From NCBI RefSeq assembly GCF_029945925.1, contig NZ_JAQSDN010000009.1, forward strand, positions 1 to 64,000: DNA of 64,000 nt, in the 5' to 3' direction. Both the position numbers and the translations under genes were made by a program. Positions 7,973 through 16,709 of this stretch are shown here, piece by piece. Under the pieces are notes generated by a model. The model saw nothing but the letters and a program-made list of their open reading frames with translations. It did not search any database and was not told the origin of the DNA. Position 1 is the first letter of the stretch. Every line of letters begins with the position of its first letter. Origin of the DNA: Polaromonas sp. (GTDB lineage Bacteria; Pseudomonadota; Gammaproteobacteria; Burkholderiales; Burkholderiaceae_C).

Positions 7973-9721
7973 TCAGGCGGTGGCGCCTTCCGCCTCCTGC
8001 AGGGTCCGCCACATCACCTTGCCCGAGCCACTTTTCGGCAGGGCATCGACAAACTGCACAACACGCGGGTACTTGTAGGCTGCCATGTTCTCCTTGCACC
8101 AGTCGATGATGTCCGCCTCGCTGACCTGCCCCTTGTGGCTTTGCCGCAGCACCACCACGGCCTTGACGGTCTCGCCGCGGTAGGCGTCGCGCGTGGAGAT
8201 GATGCAGGCCTCCTGGATGGCCGGGTGCCTGAACATCAGCGCCTCCACCTCGGCCGGCCAGACCTTGAAGCCCGATGCGTTGATCATGCGTTTGAGCCGG
8301 TCGGTGATGAAGAAGTAGCCCTCTTCGTCGACCCGCCCGAGGTCGCCCGAACGAAAGAAAGACTTGCCGTCGATCTCGATGAACGCGGCGGCGGTGGCCT
8401 CGGGCCGCTTCCAGTAGCCCGAAAAATTCTGCGGCCCGCACATGATGATTTCGCCCTGCTCGCCCAGCGGCATTTCCTCCAGCGTCAAGGGGTCGATCAC
8501 GCGTGCATCGACATTGAGAAAAGGCACACCCAGGCATTGCTGCTTGGTGGCGTCGGGCGGGTTGCTGTGCGAGGGTGCGGCGGTTTCGGTCAGGCCGTAA
8601 CCTTCGGCAAAACGCAGGCCGTACTGCTCCCACAGGCGCTGGGCCACAGCCTGCGGCATGGCCGCGCCGCCGCCGCCGATGTAGACCAGGCTGCTCAGAT
8701 CAAACTCCGCAAAGTTCGGGCTGGCCAGCAGGTCGATCACCATGGTCGGGATGTTGGTCCAGTGCGTCACGCGCCATCTGGAGATCAGCCGGCCCGCCAG
8801 TTCGCGGTCCCAGCGCGGCATGATGACCAGCGTCGCGCCGCCGTAGATCGAGGCATGCATGACCGACACCATGCCGGTGATGTGGAACATGGGCACCACC
8901 GACAACACCGTGTTTTCCGGTGTGCTGTTGCCCCACAGGCCGCTGGCCACCGCGTTGTGCATGATGCTCGCGTGTGTGTGCATGCAGCCCTTGGGCAGGC
9001 CGGTGGTGCCGCTGGTGTAGGGCAGCACCGCCAGGTCCTGCGGCGTCGCGGTGTGGTCGGGCAGCCGGCCCTGCGCGCCCTGCACCAGCGCCTCGGCCCA
9101 GGACGTGACCCGGCAATCACCGGCCGCGGGCGCCGGGTGCTGCGTGCCCAGCCACTCCTGCCAGGCTGGCGGCAGCCCGGCCGTTTCGGCCTGCACATCA
9201 AAAGCATCGCTGTAATGCGTGACGATCAGGTGTTGCAGCTGCTGCCCGGGCGGCAGCTGGACATTGGCCTTGACCAGCTCGGGCGCCAGATCCGCCGCGG
9301 TGATGGCCACCCGGGCGTCCGGGTCGATGATGTAGTGTTTGAGCTCTTCCGCGCGGTTCATCGGGTTGACCGGCACCACCACGGCGTCGGCCCGCAGGAT
9401 GGCAAAGTGGGCAATCACCCATTGCGGGCAGTTCTGCATGTCCAGCACCACCCGGTCGCCTTTTTTGACGCCCATCTCATGCAGCGTGGCCGCCAGGCGC
9501 TCGGCTTTGTCCAGCACCTCGGCATAGGTGAAGACACGTCCAAAAAACACCAGTGCCGCCTTGTTCGGGTAACGCAGCGCGCTGACCGCCAGGTTGTGCC
9601 ACAGCGAGGTGGCCGGTGCCGAAATGCGGTGCGGCAGGCGCCGGGGCCAGACCTTGTAATGCAGGTCATGGGGAGGGGCTGGGTGAGTCGCTGCCGGTGC
9701 AGCGGTGGGGTGATCGGACAA
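7973..9721 (-). CDS. AMP-forming acyl-CoA synthetase (long-chain fatty acid CoA ligase type)
   Basis: A 582-aa adenylate-forming enzyme. The P-loop-like A3 motif YTSGTTGLPKG, the A5 motif GYGLTET, the A7/A8 region 'FFRSGDLGRVDEEGYFFITDRLKRMI' and the catalytic lysine motif KSGSGKVMWR are all intact. It would activate a carboxylic acid to its CoA thioester. The start is TTG at 9721, supported by ggag 8 nt upstream; no in-frame ATG occurs until well into the fold. The adjacent Bug binding protein is divergent, suggesting a carboxylate substrate (inference only). Confidence 0.9.
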   Translation of the reverse strand: MSDHPTAAPAATHPAPPHDLHYKVWPRRLPHRISAPATSLWHNLAVSALRYPNKAALVFFGRVFTYAEVLDKAERLAATLHEMGVKKGDRVVLDMQNCPQWVIAHFAILRADAVVVPVNPMNRAEELKHYIIDPDARVAITAADLAPELVKANVQLPPGQQLQHLIVTHYSDAFDVQAETAGLPPAWQEWLGTQHPAPAAGDCRVTSWAEALVQGAQGRLPDHTATPQDLAVLPYTSGTTGLPKGCMHTHASIMHNAVASGLWGNSTPENTVLSVVPMFHITGMVSVMHASIYGGATLVIMPRWDRELAGRLISRWRVTHWTNIPTMVIDLLASPNFAEFDLSSLVYIGGGGAAMPQAVAQRLWEQYGLRFAEGYGLTETAAPSHSNPPDATKQQCLGVPFLNVDARVIDPLTLEEMPLGEQGEIIMCGPQNFSGYWKRPEATAAAFIEIDGKSFFRSGDLGRVDEEGYFFITDRLKRMINASGFKVWPAEVEALMFRHPAIQEACIISTRDAYRGETVKAVVVLRQSHKGQVSEADIIDWCKENMAAYKYPRVVQFVDALPKSGSGKVMWRTLQEAEGATA

Positions 9722-9900
9722 GTCGGGGCTCCAGTTTCACTTCAGGCGGGCCTCCAGCCTACCCCGGCTGCGCCGTCATCGCATCGGGGAAGCTCCGTAT
9801 AAAAAGCTGTCGCCTCAGCGACCGCGCCTGACTATGATGAAGCTGGAGACCTTTCCCCGAGGGGACCGCCAGAAAAACACAACAGCAACACGGAAACACC

Positions 9901-10959
9901 GTGTCACGTCTTCCCTTCTTTCCTGTCTCTTCCCATTCTTCCCAGTGCTCCCATTGTTCCGATTCTTTCCGCTGGCTGGTAGCGCCCCGGCCGCGTCGGG
10001 CGTGGCTGGTCGCCTGCCTGCTGGCTGCCGCCACCCTGACAACGTCACCGGCGTTTGCCGCCTTTCCCGACAAGCCCATCCGCGTGGTGATCGGTTTCCC
10101 GGCCGGCGGACCGCTGGACCAGCATGCGCGCCTGCTGACCGAGCGGCTGCAGGCCGTGCTGGGTCAGCCCGTCATCATCGACTACAAGTCGGGCGCGGGC
10201 GGCACGGTCGGGGCGCAGGACGTGATGAAGGCCCCGCCCGACGGCTGCACCCTGATGCTGGCCAACACCGGCGTGATGGTCATCAACCCGGCGCTGTACA
10301 CGCGGCTGCCCTACAACACGCTGCGCGACTTCACGCCGATCGCCCGCACCGCCATGCAGCCGCTGGCCCTGCTGGTCAAACCCAAGCTGCCGGTGACTAC
10401 GCTGAAAGAATTTGTCGACTACGCCCGCGCGCGGCCCGGCCAGATCAACTACGGCTCGGCCGGCAATGGCGGCATCAGCCACCTGGTGCCCGAGATGTTC
10501 AAGAACGCCACCGGGCTGTTCATGGTGCACATTCCCTACCGCGGCAGCGCCCCGGCCTTCACCGACCTGATGGGGGGCCAGGTGCAGTTCATGGGCGAGT
10601 CGATTCCGCAGGCTGCCGCGTACCACAAGCAGGGCAAGGTGCGGGCCCTGGCCGTCACCAGCAAGGCGCGCAACCCCGCGTTGCCTGACGTGCCGACCGT
10701 CATGGAGTCCGGCATCAAGAATTTCGAAGTGGTCGGCTTCTACGGCTTCCTGGCGCCTGCCGGCTTGCCGGCGGACGTCACGGCAAAACTGAGCGATGCG
10801 TTCAAACAGGTCATGACCAGCGCCGAGATCCGCAACCGCATGATCACGCAGGGCGCCGACCCGGCCTTCATGGGCAGCGACGAGTTTGGCAAATTCCTCG
10901 CCGCGGAAATGCCGCGCTGGGCCCAGGCGGTCAAGGCGTCGGGGGCCAAGCTCGATTGA
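9901..10959 (+). CDS. Bug/TctC family periplasmic substrate-binding protein
   Basis: A 352-aa tripartite tricarboxylate-type binding protein. After a signal peptide ending in TTSPAFA the mature protein starts 'AFPDKPIRVVIGFPAGGPLDQHAR', the Bug hallmark, followed by 'GAGGTVGAQDVMKAPPDG' and 'PYRGSAPAFTDLMGGQVQ'. No TctA/TctB permease is nearby, which is common for this expanded family. The start GTG at 9901 is uncertain: it adds about 30 residues before the hydrophobic core, encoded by a degenerate nonamer repeat, and the ribosome site is weak. No later ATG/GTG/TTG precedes the signal peptide. Confidence 0.88.
   Translation: MSRLPFFPVSSHSSQCSHCSDSFRWLVAPRPRRAWLVACLLAAATLTTSPAFAAFPDKPIRVVIGFPAGGPLDQHARLLTERLQAVLGQPVIIDYKSGAGGTVGAQDVMKAPPDGCTLMLANTGVMVINPALYTRLPYNTLRDFTPIARTAMQPLALLVKPKLPVTTLKEFVDYARARPGQINYGSAGNGGISHLVPEMFKNATGLFMVHIPYRGSAPAFTDLMGGQVQFMGESIPQAAAYHKQGKVRALAVTSKARNPALPDVPTVMESGIKNFEVVGFYGFLAPAGLPADVTAKLSDAFKQVMTSAEIRNRMITQGADPAFMGSDEFGKFLAAEMPRWAQAVKASGAKLD
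9911..9963. repeat. Degenerate polypyrimidine nonamer array
   Basis: Read on the minus strand, the tract is a run of about six 9-mers resembling ggaacaatg, ggagcactg, ggaagaatg. It falls within the unusual N-terminal extension of the Bug protein, so part of that extension may be untranslated. Confidence 0.5.
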
Positions 10960-11129
10960 CGGCCGCTCGCCCCGCGCGACTGTGGGCGGGGTTGGGGTCG
11001 GTGAATCCTGTGGCCGCGTCAGCCGGTGTGTGGCCGCGCTGAAGCAGCGCCCGGCGGCGACGGACGCCGCGCGCGTTTCGCGCCATCCGGGCACAATCAG
11101 CAAATGGCCGGACGGCAGTCACTCTGTTT

Positions 11130-11183
11130 TTGATAGCATTCTGCGCACGGTTGTATTGGGCTGAGGCCCTGTTTTATTGAATA
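11130..11183 (+). repeat. Dispersed 55-bp repeat, copy R3
   Basis: 'ttgatagcattctgcgcac...attgggctgaggccctgtttt' matches the family but lacks a few bases in the first half. It lies in the 284-nt gap between the Bug and MFS genes; no other feature is seen in that gap. Confidence 0.65.
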
Positions 11184-11243
11184 TTTCCAGCACCTGCCCT
11201 GTGCACGTCAAACGCCCGGGTACTGGGTGCCCACCTGCCTCCC

Positions 11244-12410
11244 ATGCCGCCCGTCCTTTATTTCTTCGCCCTCTGCAACCTGGTCATCGGCAGCGGCGCC
11301 TTTGTGCTGGGCGGCATCCTGGTGCCGCTGAGCGAGTCGCTCCACATCAGCCTGGCTGCGGCCGGGCAGGCCATGACGGCCTATGCGGTGTCCACCGCGC
11401 TGCTGGCGCCGGTGCTGATCATTGCCACCGCACGCTGGCCGCGCAAACGTGCCGTGCAGCTGGCACTGGCCCTGTTCGCCGCCGGCTGCCTGGTGTGTGC
11501 GCTGTCGGGCAACCTCGTCATGCTGCTGCTGGGCCGGGTGCTGATGGGCGCAGGCGCCATGTTCAGCGCCGCGGCTTCGGCGCTGGCCGTCAGCCTGGTG
11601 GCGCCGGCACTGCGCGGCCGGGCCCTGTCCATCACCTTTCTGGGCATGAGCATCAGCCACGCAGTGGGTGTGCCGGTCGGTGCCTGGCTCGGCTTTGAAT
11701 ACGGCTGGCGCGTGCCGGTCTGGCTCTCGGCAGGCACCAGCCTGGCGGCTTTGATGGCGGCGAGCTGGTTGCTGCCCGCCAACATGGCCTCGGCCGGCGC
11801 CAACTTTTCCGGCTTCGGCGCGGCCGCGCGGCAACCCGCTGTGCTGCGCACCTGGCTGCGCACGCTGCTTTATTTCGTGGCAATTTTCAGCGTGTTTGCC
11901 TACATCGGCCCGGTGCTGCAGGCGCTCAACACCATGAGCTCGACGCAGCTGTCCCTCACGCTGGCGGTGTTCGGCCTGGCCGGCGTTGCCGGCACACTGT
12001 CGGGCGGCTGGGCCAACGACCGCTTCGGCGCGTTGCCCACCATGCGCGTGCAACTGGCCGTGCTGGTGACCACCATGGCCTTGCTGCCGCTCACGCGCGG
12101 CCACCTCTACGCCACCATGGCCACACTCATCGTCTGGGGCATCGCGGGTTTCGGCGTGATGGCGCCGCAGCAAAGCCGCCTGGCCGGCATGGCGCCGGCC
12201 CAGGCGCCGCTGCTGCTGAGCCTGAACGGCTCCATGCTGTATGTTGGCACGGCACTGGGCGCCGTCATCAGCGGCGCCATGCTGGACCACCTTCACCTGT
12301 CGCAACTCGGCTGGGTGGGCGTGCCCTTCGGCCTGCTGGCGCTGCTGACGCTGGCGTTTGAACCCGCGCATGTCCGGCCCGTGGCCGACGCCACCGCAAA
12401 CTCCGCCTGA
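11244..12410 (+). CDS. MFS transporter
   Basis: A 388-aa major facilitator with about twelve predicted membrane helices and the loop 2-3 basic signature in shortened form (ATARWPRKRAVQL). The sequence 'GRVLMGAGAMFSAAASALAVSLV' corresponds to the TM4 'R-x-x-x-G-x-G' antiporter-like region, suggesting a drug/H+ antiporter-1 type (AraJ/YdhP-like). The substrate is unknown. It ends 11 nt before the DsbA-like gene and is probably co-transcribed with it. Confidence 0.88.
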   Translation: MPPVLYFFALCNLVIGSGAFVLGGILVPLSESLHISLAAAGQAMTAYAVSTALLAPVLIIATARWPRKRAVQLALALFAAGCLVCALSGNLVMLLLGRVLMGAGAMFSAAASALAVSLVAPALRGRALSITFLGMSISHAVGVPVGAWLGFEYGWRVPVWLSAGTSLAALMAASWLLPANMASAGANFSGFGAAARQPAVLRTWLRTLLYFVAIFSVFAYIGPVLQALNTMSSTQLSLTLAVFGLAGVAGTLSGGWANDRFGALPTMRVQLAVLVTTMALLPLTRGHLYATMATLIVWGIAGFGVMAPQQSRLAGMAPAQAPLLLSLNGSMLYVGTALGAVISGAMLDHLHLSQLGWVGVPFGLLALLTLAFEPAHVRPVADATANSA

Positions 12411-12421
12411 AAGAACACGCC

Positions 12422-13111
12422 ATGACCACGCCAACCCCCGCACTCTCCCTGATCTACGTCGGCGACCCGATGTGCTCCTGGTGTTACGGCTTTGGCGTGC
12501 CGCTGGGGCAGTTGCTCGAACGTTTCCCCGAGGTGCCGGTGCAGCTGGTGCTGGGCGGCCTGCGCGCCTACAACACGCAGGTGATGGACGCCGCGCTGAA
12601 GGACAAGCTGCGCAACGCCTGGGCCGGCGTGGCGCAGCGCTCCGGCCAGCCGTTTTCACAGGCGCTGTTCGAACGCGCGGATTTCATCTACGACACCGAG
12701 CCGGCCTGCCGCGCGGTCGTCACGGTGCGCCAGCACGCGCCGGCGCTGGCCCTGCACATGTACCACGCGATCCAGCAGGCCTTTTATGCGCAGGGACGCG
12801 ACGTCACCAAGGCGGCGGTGCTCGCTGAAATCTGGGACGAGGTGCATGGCCGCACCAAGGAAGCCTGGGGCCACATTGATTTTCTGCGCGACTTCGAGAG
12901 TGAAGACATGCGCCAGCAGACACGTGACGATTTTTTGCAGGCGCAGCGCTGGGGCATACGCGGCTTTCCCGCGCTGCTGGCGGCCCGTGATGGCCAGGCC
13001 CAGCTGCTGACCAGCGGCTACTCCGAGGCCGAGGTGCTCATCGAGCGGCTGGCAGCGCTGGAAGGCCAGCGGGACGTAGTGCCCCAGGAGACTGTGCGCC
13101 AGACGTCCTAG
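12422..13111 (+). CDS. DsbA-family (FrnE-like) thioredoxin-fold protein
   Basis: A 229-aa cytoplasmic DsbA-fold protein (no signal peptide) with the active site CSWC in 'YVGDPMCSWCYGFG' near residue 18. A helical insertion and the cis-Pro loop region 'WGIRGFPALLAA' near residue 180 complete the fold. Proteins with this layout act as disulfide isomerases or 2-hydroxychromene-type isomerases. It directly follows the MFS gene. Confidence 0.9.
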   Translation: MTTPTPALSLIYVGDPMCSWCYGFGVPLGQLLERFPEVPVQLVLGGLRAYNTQVMDAALKDKLRNAWAGVAQRSGQPFSQALFERADFIYDTEPACRAVVTVRQHAPALALHMYHAIQQAFYAQGRDVTKAAVLAEIWDEVHGRTKEAWGHIDFLRDFESEDMRQQTRDDFLQAQRWGIRGFPALLAARDGQAQLLTSGYSEAEVLIERLAALEGQRDVVPQETVRQTS

Positions 13112-13146
13112 ACGCGGCGTTTATTGGTGCCGGATCCGCCTGGCCC

Positions 13147-13175
13147 GAGGCTTGCGCGTCGGCCAGCTCGTGCAG
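13147..13175 (-). pseudogene. Short remnant matching the 3' end of cadR
   Basis: These 29 bp match 27 of 29 bases of 20298-20326, the segment of the downstream cadR gene encoding LHELADAQA near its C-terminus, in the same orientation. Similarity stops abruptly on both sides. It may be debris of a second CadR-type regulator lost from in front of the efflux operon, or the product of a local rearrangement. Confidence 0.45.
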
Positions 13176-13266
13176 AGGAATTGCGCTGAGACCAGCACGC
13201 ACGAACAGCAGTTCGCCGGACTTGGATCATCCCTTACGCGCCGCGGGGACTTTGCCGGCTGTTAGC

Positions 13267-13650
13267 ATGACGCCCGTGAAGCGTTTTATCTGTCAACTCC
13301 TGATTGTCTGGCTGGCGCTGCTGTCGGGCGGCGCCTATGCGCACGCCGCAGCCGACGCCGCGCGGGAACTCGGCCACATCGCCGCCCACGCCGTCGAGGC
13401 CCAACTGACCGGCGCAGAGGCCACAGATCAATCCGGTATGACCCAGGAACACGGCCACACCGATTCCTGTAGCCATAGCCACTGCGGCCATGGTCACGCG
13501 ACCGGCATGCTGGCTGCCGAGTTCCGTTCCACCGATGCGAGCGTCGGCGCCCCGCTGCCGACGCCGCAAGCCTGGGCCAGCCGCGAACAGCCCAACAACA
13601 TCGAACGCCCCAAATGGAGCTTCACCACCTCATCGGTGGTGAACCTTTGA
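13267..13650 (+). CDS. CzcI-like secreted His-rich protein
   Basis: A 127-aa exported protein. Signal peptide MTPVKRFICQLLIVWLALLSGGAYAHA is followed by a His-rich mature region ('HGHTDSCSHSHCGHGHATG') and a C-terminal 'IERPKWSFTTSSVVNL'. Position in front of an OMF-adaptor-RND operon and composition match the loosely conserved CzcI/CopI-type proteins that modulate metal efflux. The start at 13267 (ATG) is preferred to the track's TTG at 13222 because it places the hydrophobic core correctly. Biochemistry is unknown; periplasmic metal buffering is a guess from His content. Confidence 0.7.
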   Translation: MTPVKRFICQLLIVWLALLSGGAYAHAAADAARELGHIAAHAVEAQLTGAEATDQSGMTQEHGHTDSCSHSHCGHGHATGMLAAEFRSTDASVGAPLPTPQAWASREQPNNIERPKWSFTTSSVVNL

Positions 13651-13736
13651 CCTGACGGGCGCCTCAAAAGTCTTTCTTTTCCAGTGGCCTAAGTGCAAAG
13701 GTTCGCCGAAGTCTTGATTTGCTTCGGAGAACGCTC

Positions 13737-15017
13737 TTGCTTGATCTTTCCCCTTTCCGTTTGTCGCGGCTTGCCTGCACATCGTTATTGCTGCCGGCCG
13801 CCCTCACGCTTGCCAGTGCGCAGACCGTGCCGCCGCGACCCCTGCCATCCCTGGCCGAAGCCGCAGCGCCCACGGGCGCCACCAGCCTGCGCGAAGCGCT
13901 GGATGCGGCCTGGGCCCTGAGCCCGGCAGCCCGCAGCGCCGACAGCCGCCGCGCCCAATTGCAAGCCAGGGAACGCGCGGCATCGTCCTGGATCAACGGC
14001 TCGCCCAGCGCCCTGCTGGCGCAGCGCAGCGACCGCTTCAACAACAACAGCGGCTTGCGGGAATACGAAGCCGAGCTGGAACTGCCGATCTGGAGCCCCG
14101 GCGTGCGCGGCGCCACCCAGCGTGAGCTGGCAGCGCTGCGCCTGGGTTTCGAGCCGCAGCAACAGGTGGCGCGGCTGAAACTCGCTGCCGAGGTGCGCGA
14201 AGCTGCCGCCAGCGTGGCCGTGGCGCGCACCGAACGCGACCTGGCGCAACGCAAACACAGCGAAGCACAAACACTGGCGCAGGACGTGGAACGCCGCGTG
14301 AAAGCCGGTGACAGCGCCCGTGTGGACGGCTTGCAGGCGCAGTCCCTGGTCCAACAGGCCGCCAGCGGACAGGAACAGGCGCAGCAGGCCTTGGCCCGTC
14401 TGCAAAACCAGTGGCGGGCACTGACCGGCCTGACCGCAGTGCCGTTGCTGGACGAGCCGCCGCCGTCCGCGAGCCCGGTCATGGGTCCAGACCACCCGGT
14501 GCTACAGGCCGCGCAGACACGGGTCCAGGCGGCGCAAGCTGCGCTCGAACTGAGCGAAACCGACAAGCGCGACCCGATGTCCGTCGGTGTGGGCATCACG
14601 CGCGAACGTTCGGCCTTTGGCGCCGCGAGCGAGAACAGCTTGCGCCTGGCACTGAAAATTCCCTTCGGCACCGACAGCCGCAATGCCCCGCGCATCGCTG
14701 CGGCACGCGCAGAACTCGACGCCGCGCAGGCCGAACTGGATGCCACCCAGCGGCAGGTACAGACCGAACTGGCATCGGCACTGGCCGAGCTCGACGCCGC
14801 CCGCCGCACGCAGGCCAGCATGGCCGAACGCGCGCGCCTGGGCACCGAGGTGCAAGCCCTGGTGGCCAAGGCGTACCGCCTTGGCGAGTCCGACCTGCCA
14901 ACCCGGTTGCGCGCCGACAGCGAAAAGTTTGAGGCCGATCTGTCCCTGGCGCGCGCCCGTGTGGGCCTGCAACGCGCCGTTTCCCAATTAAACCAAGCTC
15001 TTGGATTGCTCCCATGA
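13737..15017 (+). CDS. CzcC-like outer-membrane efflux protein (TolC family)
   Basis: A TolC-family outer-membrane factor of about 426 aa with a signal peptide ending near TLASAQ, then two long alpha-helical repeats rich in Ala, Gln and Glu (for example 'SLREALDAAWALSPAARSADSRRAQLQARE'). No lipobox is present. I chose TTG at 13737, which has ggag 7 nt upstream; the track's TTG at 13719 has none. The stop overlaps the next start (ATGA), indicating translational coupling to the adaptor gene. Confidence 0.85.
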   Translation: MLDLSPFRLSRLACTSLLLPAALTLASAQTVPPRPLPSLAEAAAPTGATSLREALDAAWALSPAARSADSRRAQLQARERAASSWINGSPSALLAQRSDRFNNNSGLREYEAELELPIWSPGVRGATQRELAALRLGFEPQQQVARLKLAAEVREAAASVAVARTERDLAQRKHSEAQTLAQDVERRVKAGDSARVDGLQAQSLVQQAASGQEQAQQALARLQNQWRALTGLTAVPLLDEPPPSASPVMGPDHPVLQAAQTRVQAAQAALELSETDKRDPMSVGVGITRERSAFGAASENSLRLALKIPFGTDSRNAPRIAAARAELDAAQAELDATQRQVQTELASALAELDAARRTQASMAERARLGTEVQALVAKAYRLGESDLPTRLRADSEKFEADLSLARARVGLQRAVSQLNQALGLLP

Positions 15018-16693
15018 ACCTCATTTACAAGCCAAATACGCCACCAGCCCATATCCAGAAAGCGCTGGCAGCTATTTTTTTTATAGCGTCTGGTTTGTTT
15101 GCCACGGCCTGGGCTGGGGGAGACCACGGTGCAGAAGCGCCAGCGGCGGCAGGTGTGGTCACCTCCCCGCGCATCAGCAGCCATTCCGACCTGTTCGAGC
15201 TGGTCGGCGTGGTCGACAACGGCGAGATGAAAATTTACCTGGATCGTTACGAGAGCAACGAGCCGGTCATCGATGCAAAGATCGAGGTCGAGGCCGGCGC
15301 AGCCAAAGGGACAGCCGCGCCCCAGCCGGACGGCAGCTACAGCTTCAAACATGACTTGCTTGGCCAGCCGGGCACGCTGGCTGTCAGTTTTGTCGTCGCC
15401 GCAGGTAAAGATACCGACCTGCTGGCTGGTGACCTGGTCATCACCGACCCCCACGCCGCGGACGAGCACCTTGACGCAAACCGGCCCTGGCTGCGCTGGG
15501 CAGCGTACGCGGGAGCTGCCCTGCTGCTGGCGGCGCTCGCCGGTGCGGCATGGCGAAAGCGCCGCCGCAAAGGCCTGGCCGGCATGTTGATTGCCGCCTG
15601 CGCCTTGGGCCTGGGCGCAACCGCCACCCTGGACGCTCAGGCGGGGCCGGGTCACGACCCCGGTGACGAGTCCGCTCCTGCTGCGGGTGGCAACGCGCCG
15701 CGGCGCCTGGCCGATGGTGGCGTGTTTTTGCCCAAGGCCAGCCAGCGTCAACTCAGCGTCCGAACCATCAGCATCGAAGAAGCGTCCCTGCCGACAACGG
15801 TCGAGCTGACAGGCCGGGTGGTGCTGGACAGCAACGCCGGCGGCAAGGTGCAGCCGACGCAAGCCGGCCGCATCGAAGCCGGTCCTCGCGGCCTGCCGCA
15901 ACTGGGCCAGGCTGTTCGCAAGGGAGAAGTCCTCGCAGTAGTGCGCGCCTCCACCAGCGCGATTGAACGCGCCAACCAGCAGGCGCAAAGCGCTGAGCTC
16001 AATGCCAGCCTCGCCCTGGTGCGACGGCGCGTGGAACGCCTGCAGCAACTTGAAGGCACGGTGCCGCAAAAAGACATTGAAGCCGCGCAGTCCGATGTTT
16101 CCAGTCTGCGGCAGCGCGCCGCCGCCGTGGCCGGCAGCGTGTCGGCCACCGAAGCTCTGGTGGCACCGGTCTCGGGGGTGATCGCCGCCGCCGGCGTGGT
16201 GGCCGGACAGGTGGTCAATGCCGGCGACCTGCTGTTCGAAATTGTTGATCCTTCTCGCATGGGTGTGGAGGCCAGCGCCTTTGATGCCGCGCTGGCCGCC
16301 AACATCGCCTCGGCCAGCGCCAGCCCCGCGCCCGGCGCCAACGTGCCACTGCAATTTGTCGGTGCCGGGAGCAGCCTGCGCGAAGGCGCGATCCCGCTGG
16401 TCTTCCGCACCCTGCCGGGCAAAAACACCATACCCCTGTCCATCCACCAGCCGGTCAAAGTGACGGTGCAGACCAAGAGCCAGGTCAAGGGCTTTGCCGT
16501 GCCGATGGGTGCGGTGGTCAAAAATGCCAGCAACCAGGACATGGTGTGGATCCACACCGATGCCGAGGTGTTCCAGCCGCGCACCGTGCGCCAGGTGCCG
16601 CTGGACGGCAGCACCGCTGCGATTGTGGATGGCCTGAAAACCGGTGACCGGGTGGTGACGCAGGGCGCGCCGCTGGTCAACCAGGTTCGCTGA
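15014..16693 (+). CDS. RND periplasmic adaptor (CzcB/HlyD type) with extra N-terminal domain
   Basis: A 559-aa membrane-fusion protein, longer than the usual 350-420. Residues 1-32 form a signal or anchor partly encoded by a dispersed-repeat copy. Residues 45-150 form an extra beta-rich domain. A membrane segment at about 159-180 (WLRWAAYAGAALLLAALAGA) is followed by a basic patch and a second signal-like helix at 187-205. From about 230 the classic adaptor follows: barrel-sandwich halves ('TQAGRIEAG', 'LVAPVSGVIAAAGVVAGQVV'), a coiled-coil hairpin, and a membrane-proximal beta domain. It would link the inner-membrane pump to the OMF. The architecture suggests an ancient gene fusion. Confidence 0.85.
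   Translation: MNLIYKPNTPPAHIQKALAAIFFIASGLFATAWAGGDHGAEAPAAAGVVTSPRISSHSDLFELVGVVDNGEMKIYLDRYESNEPVIDAKIEVEAGAAKGTAAPQPDGSYSFKHDLLGQPGTLAVSFVVAAGKDTDLLAGDLVITDPHAADEHLDANRPWLRWAAYAGAALLLAALAGAAWRKRRRKGLAGMLIAACALGLGATATLDAQAGPGHDPGDESAPAAGGNAPRRLADGGVFLPKASQRQLSVRTISIEEASLPTTVELTGRVVLDSNAGGKVQPTQAGRIEAGPRGLPQLGQAVRKGEVLAVVRASTSAIERANQQAQSAELNASLALVRRRVERLQQLEGTVPQKDIEAAQSDVSSLRQRAAAVAGSVSATEALVAPVSGVIAAAGVVAGQVVNAGDLLFEIVDPSRMGVEASAFDAALAANIASASASPAPGANVPLQFVGAGSSLREGAIPLVFRTLPGKNTIPLSIHQPVKVTVQTKSQVKGFAVPMGAVVKNASNQDMVWIHTDAEVFQPRTVRQVPLDGSTAAIVDGLKTGDRVVTQGAPLVNQVR
15032..15084 (-). repeat. Dispersed repeat copy R4, inside the adaptor signal region
   Basis: On the minus strand it reads 'aaaaaatagctgccagcgct...atgggctggtggcgtatttgg', matching the family. 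On the plus strand it encodes PNTPPAHIQKALAAIFFIA, the N-terminal hydrophobic segment of the adaptor. Confidence 0.75.
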
Positions 16694-16709
16694 AACAGGG
16701 CCGCACACC

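Noticed and set aside
7874-9802. 642-aa plus-strand ORF opposite the acyl-CoA ligase
   Set aside because: Composition is shadow-like and the ligase on the minus strand is complete.
11208-12659. 483-aa minus-strand ORF opposite the MFS gene
   Set aside because: Arg/Gln/His-rich shadow spanning two genes.
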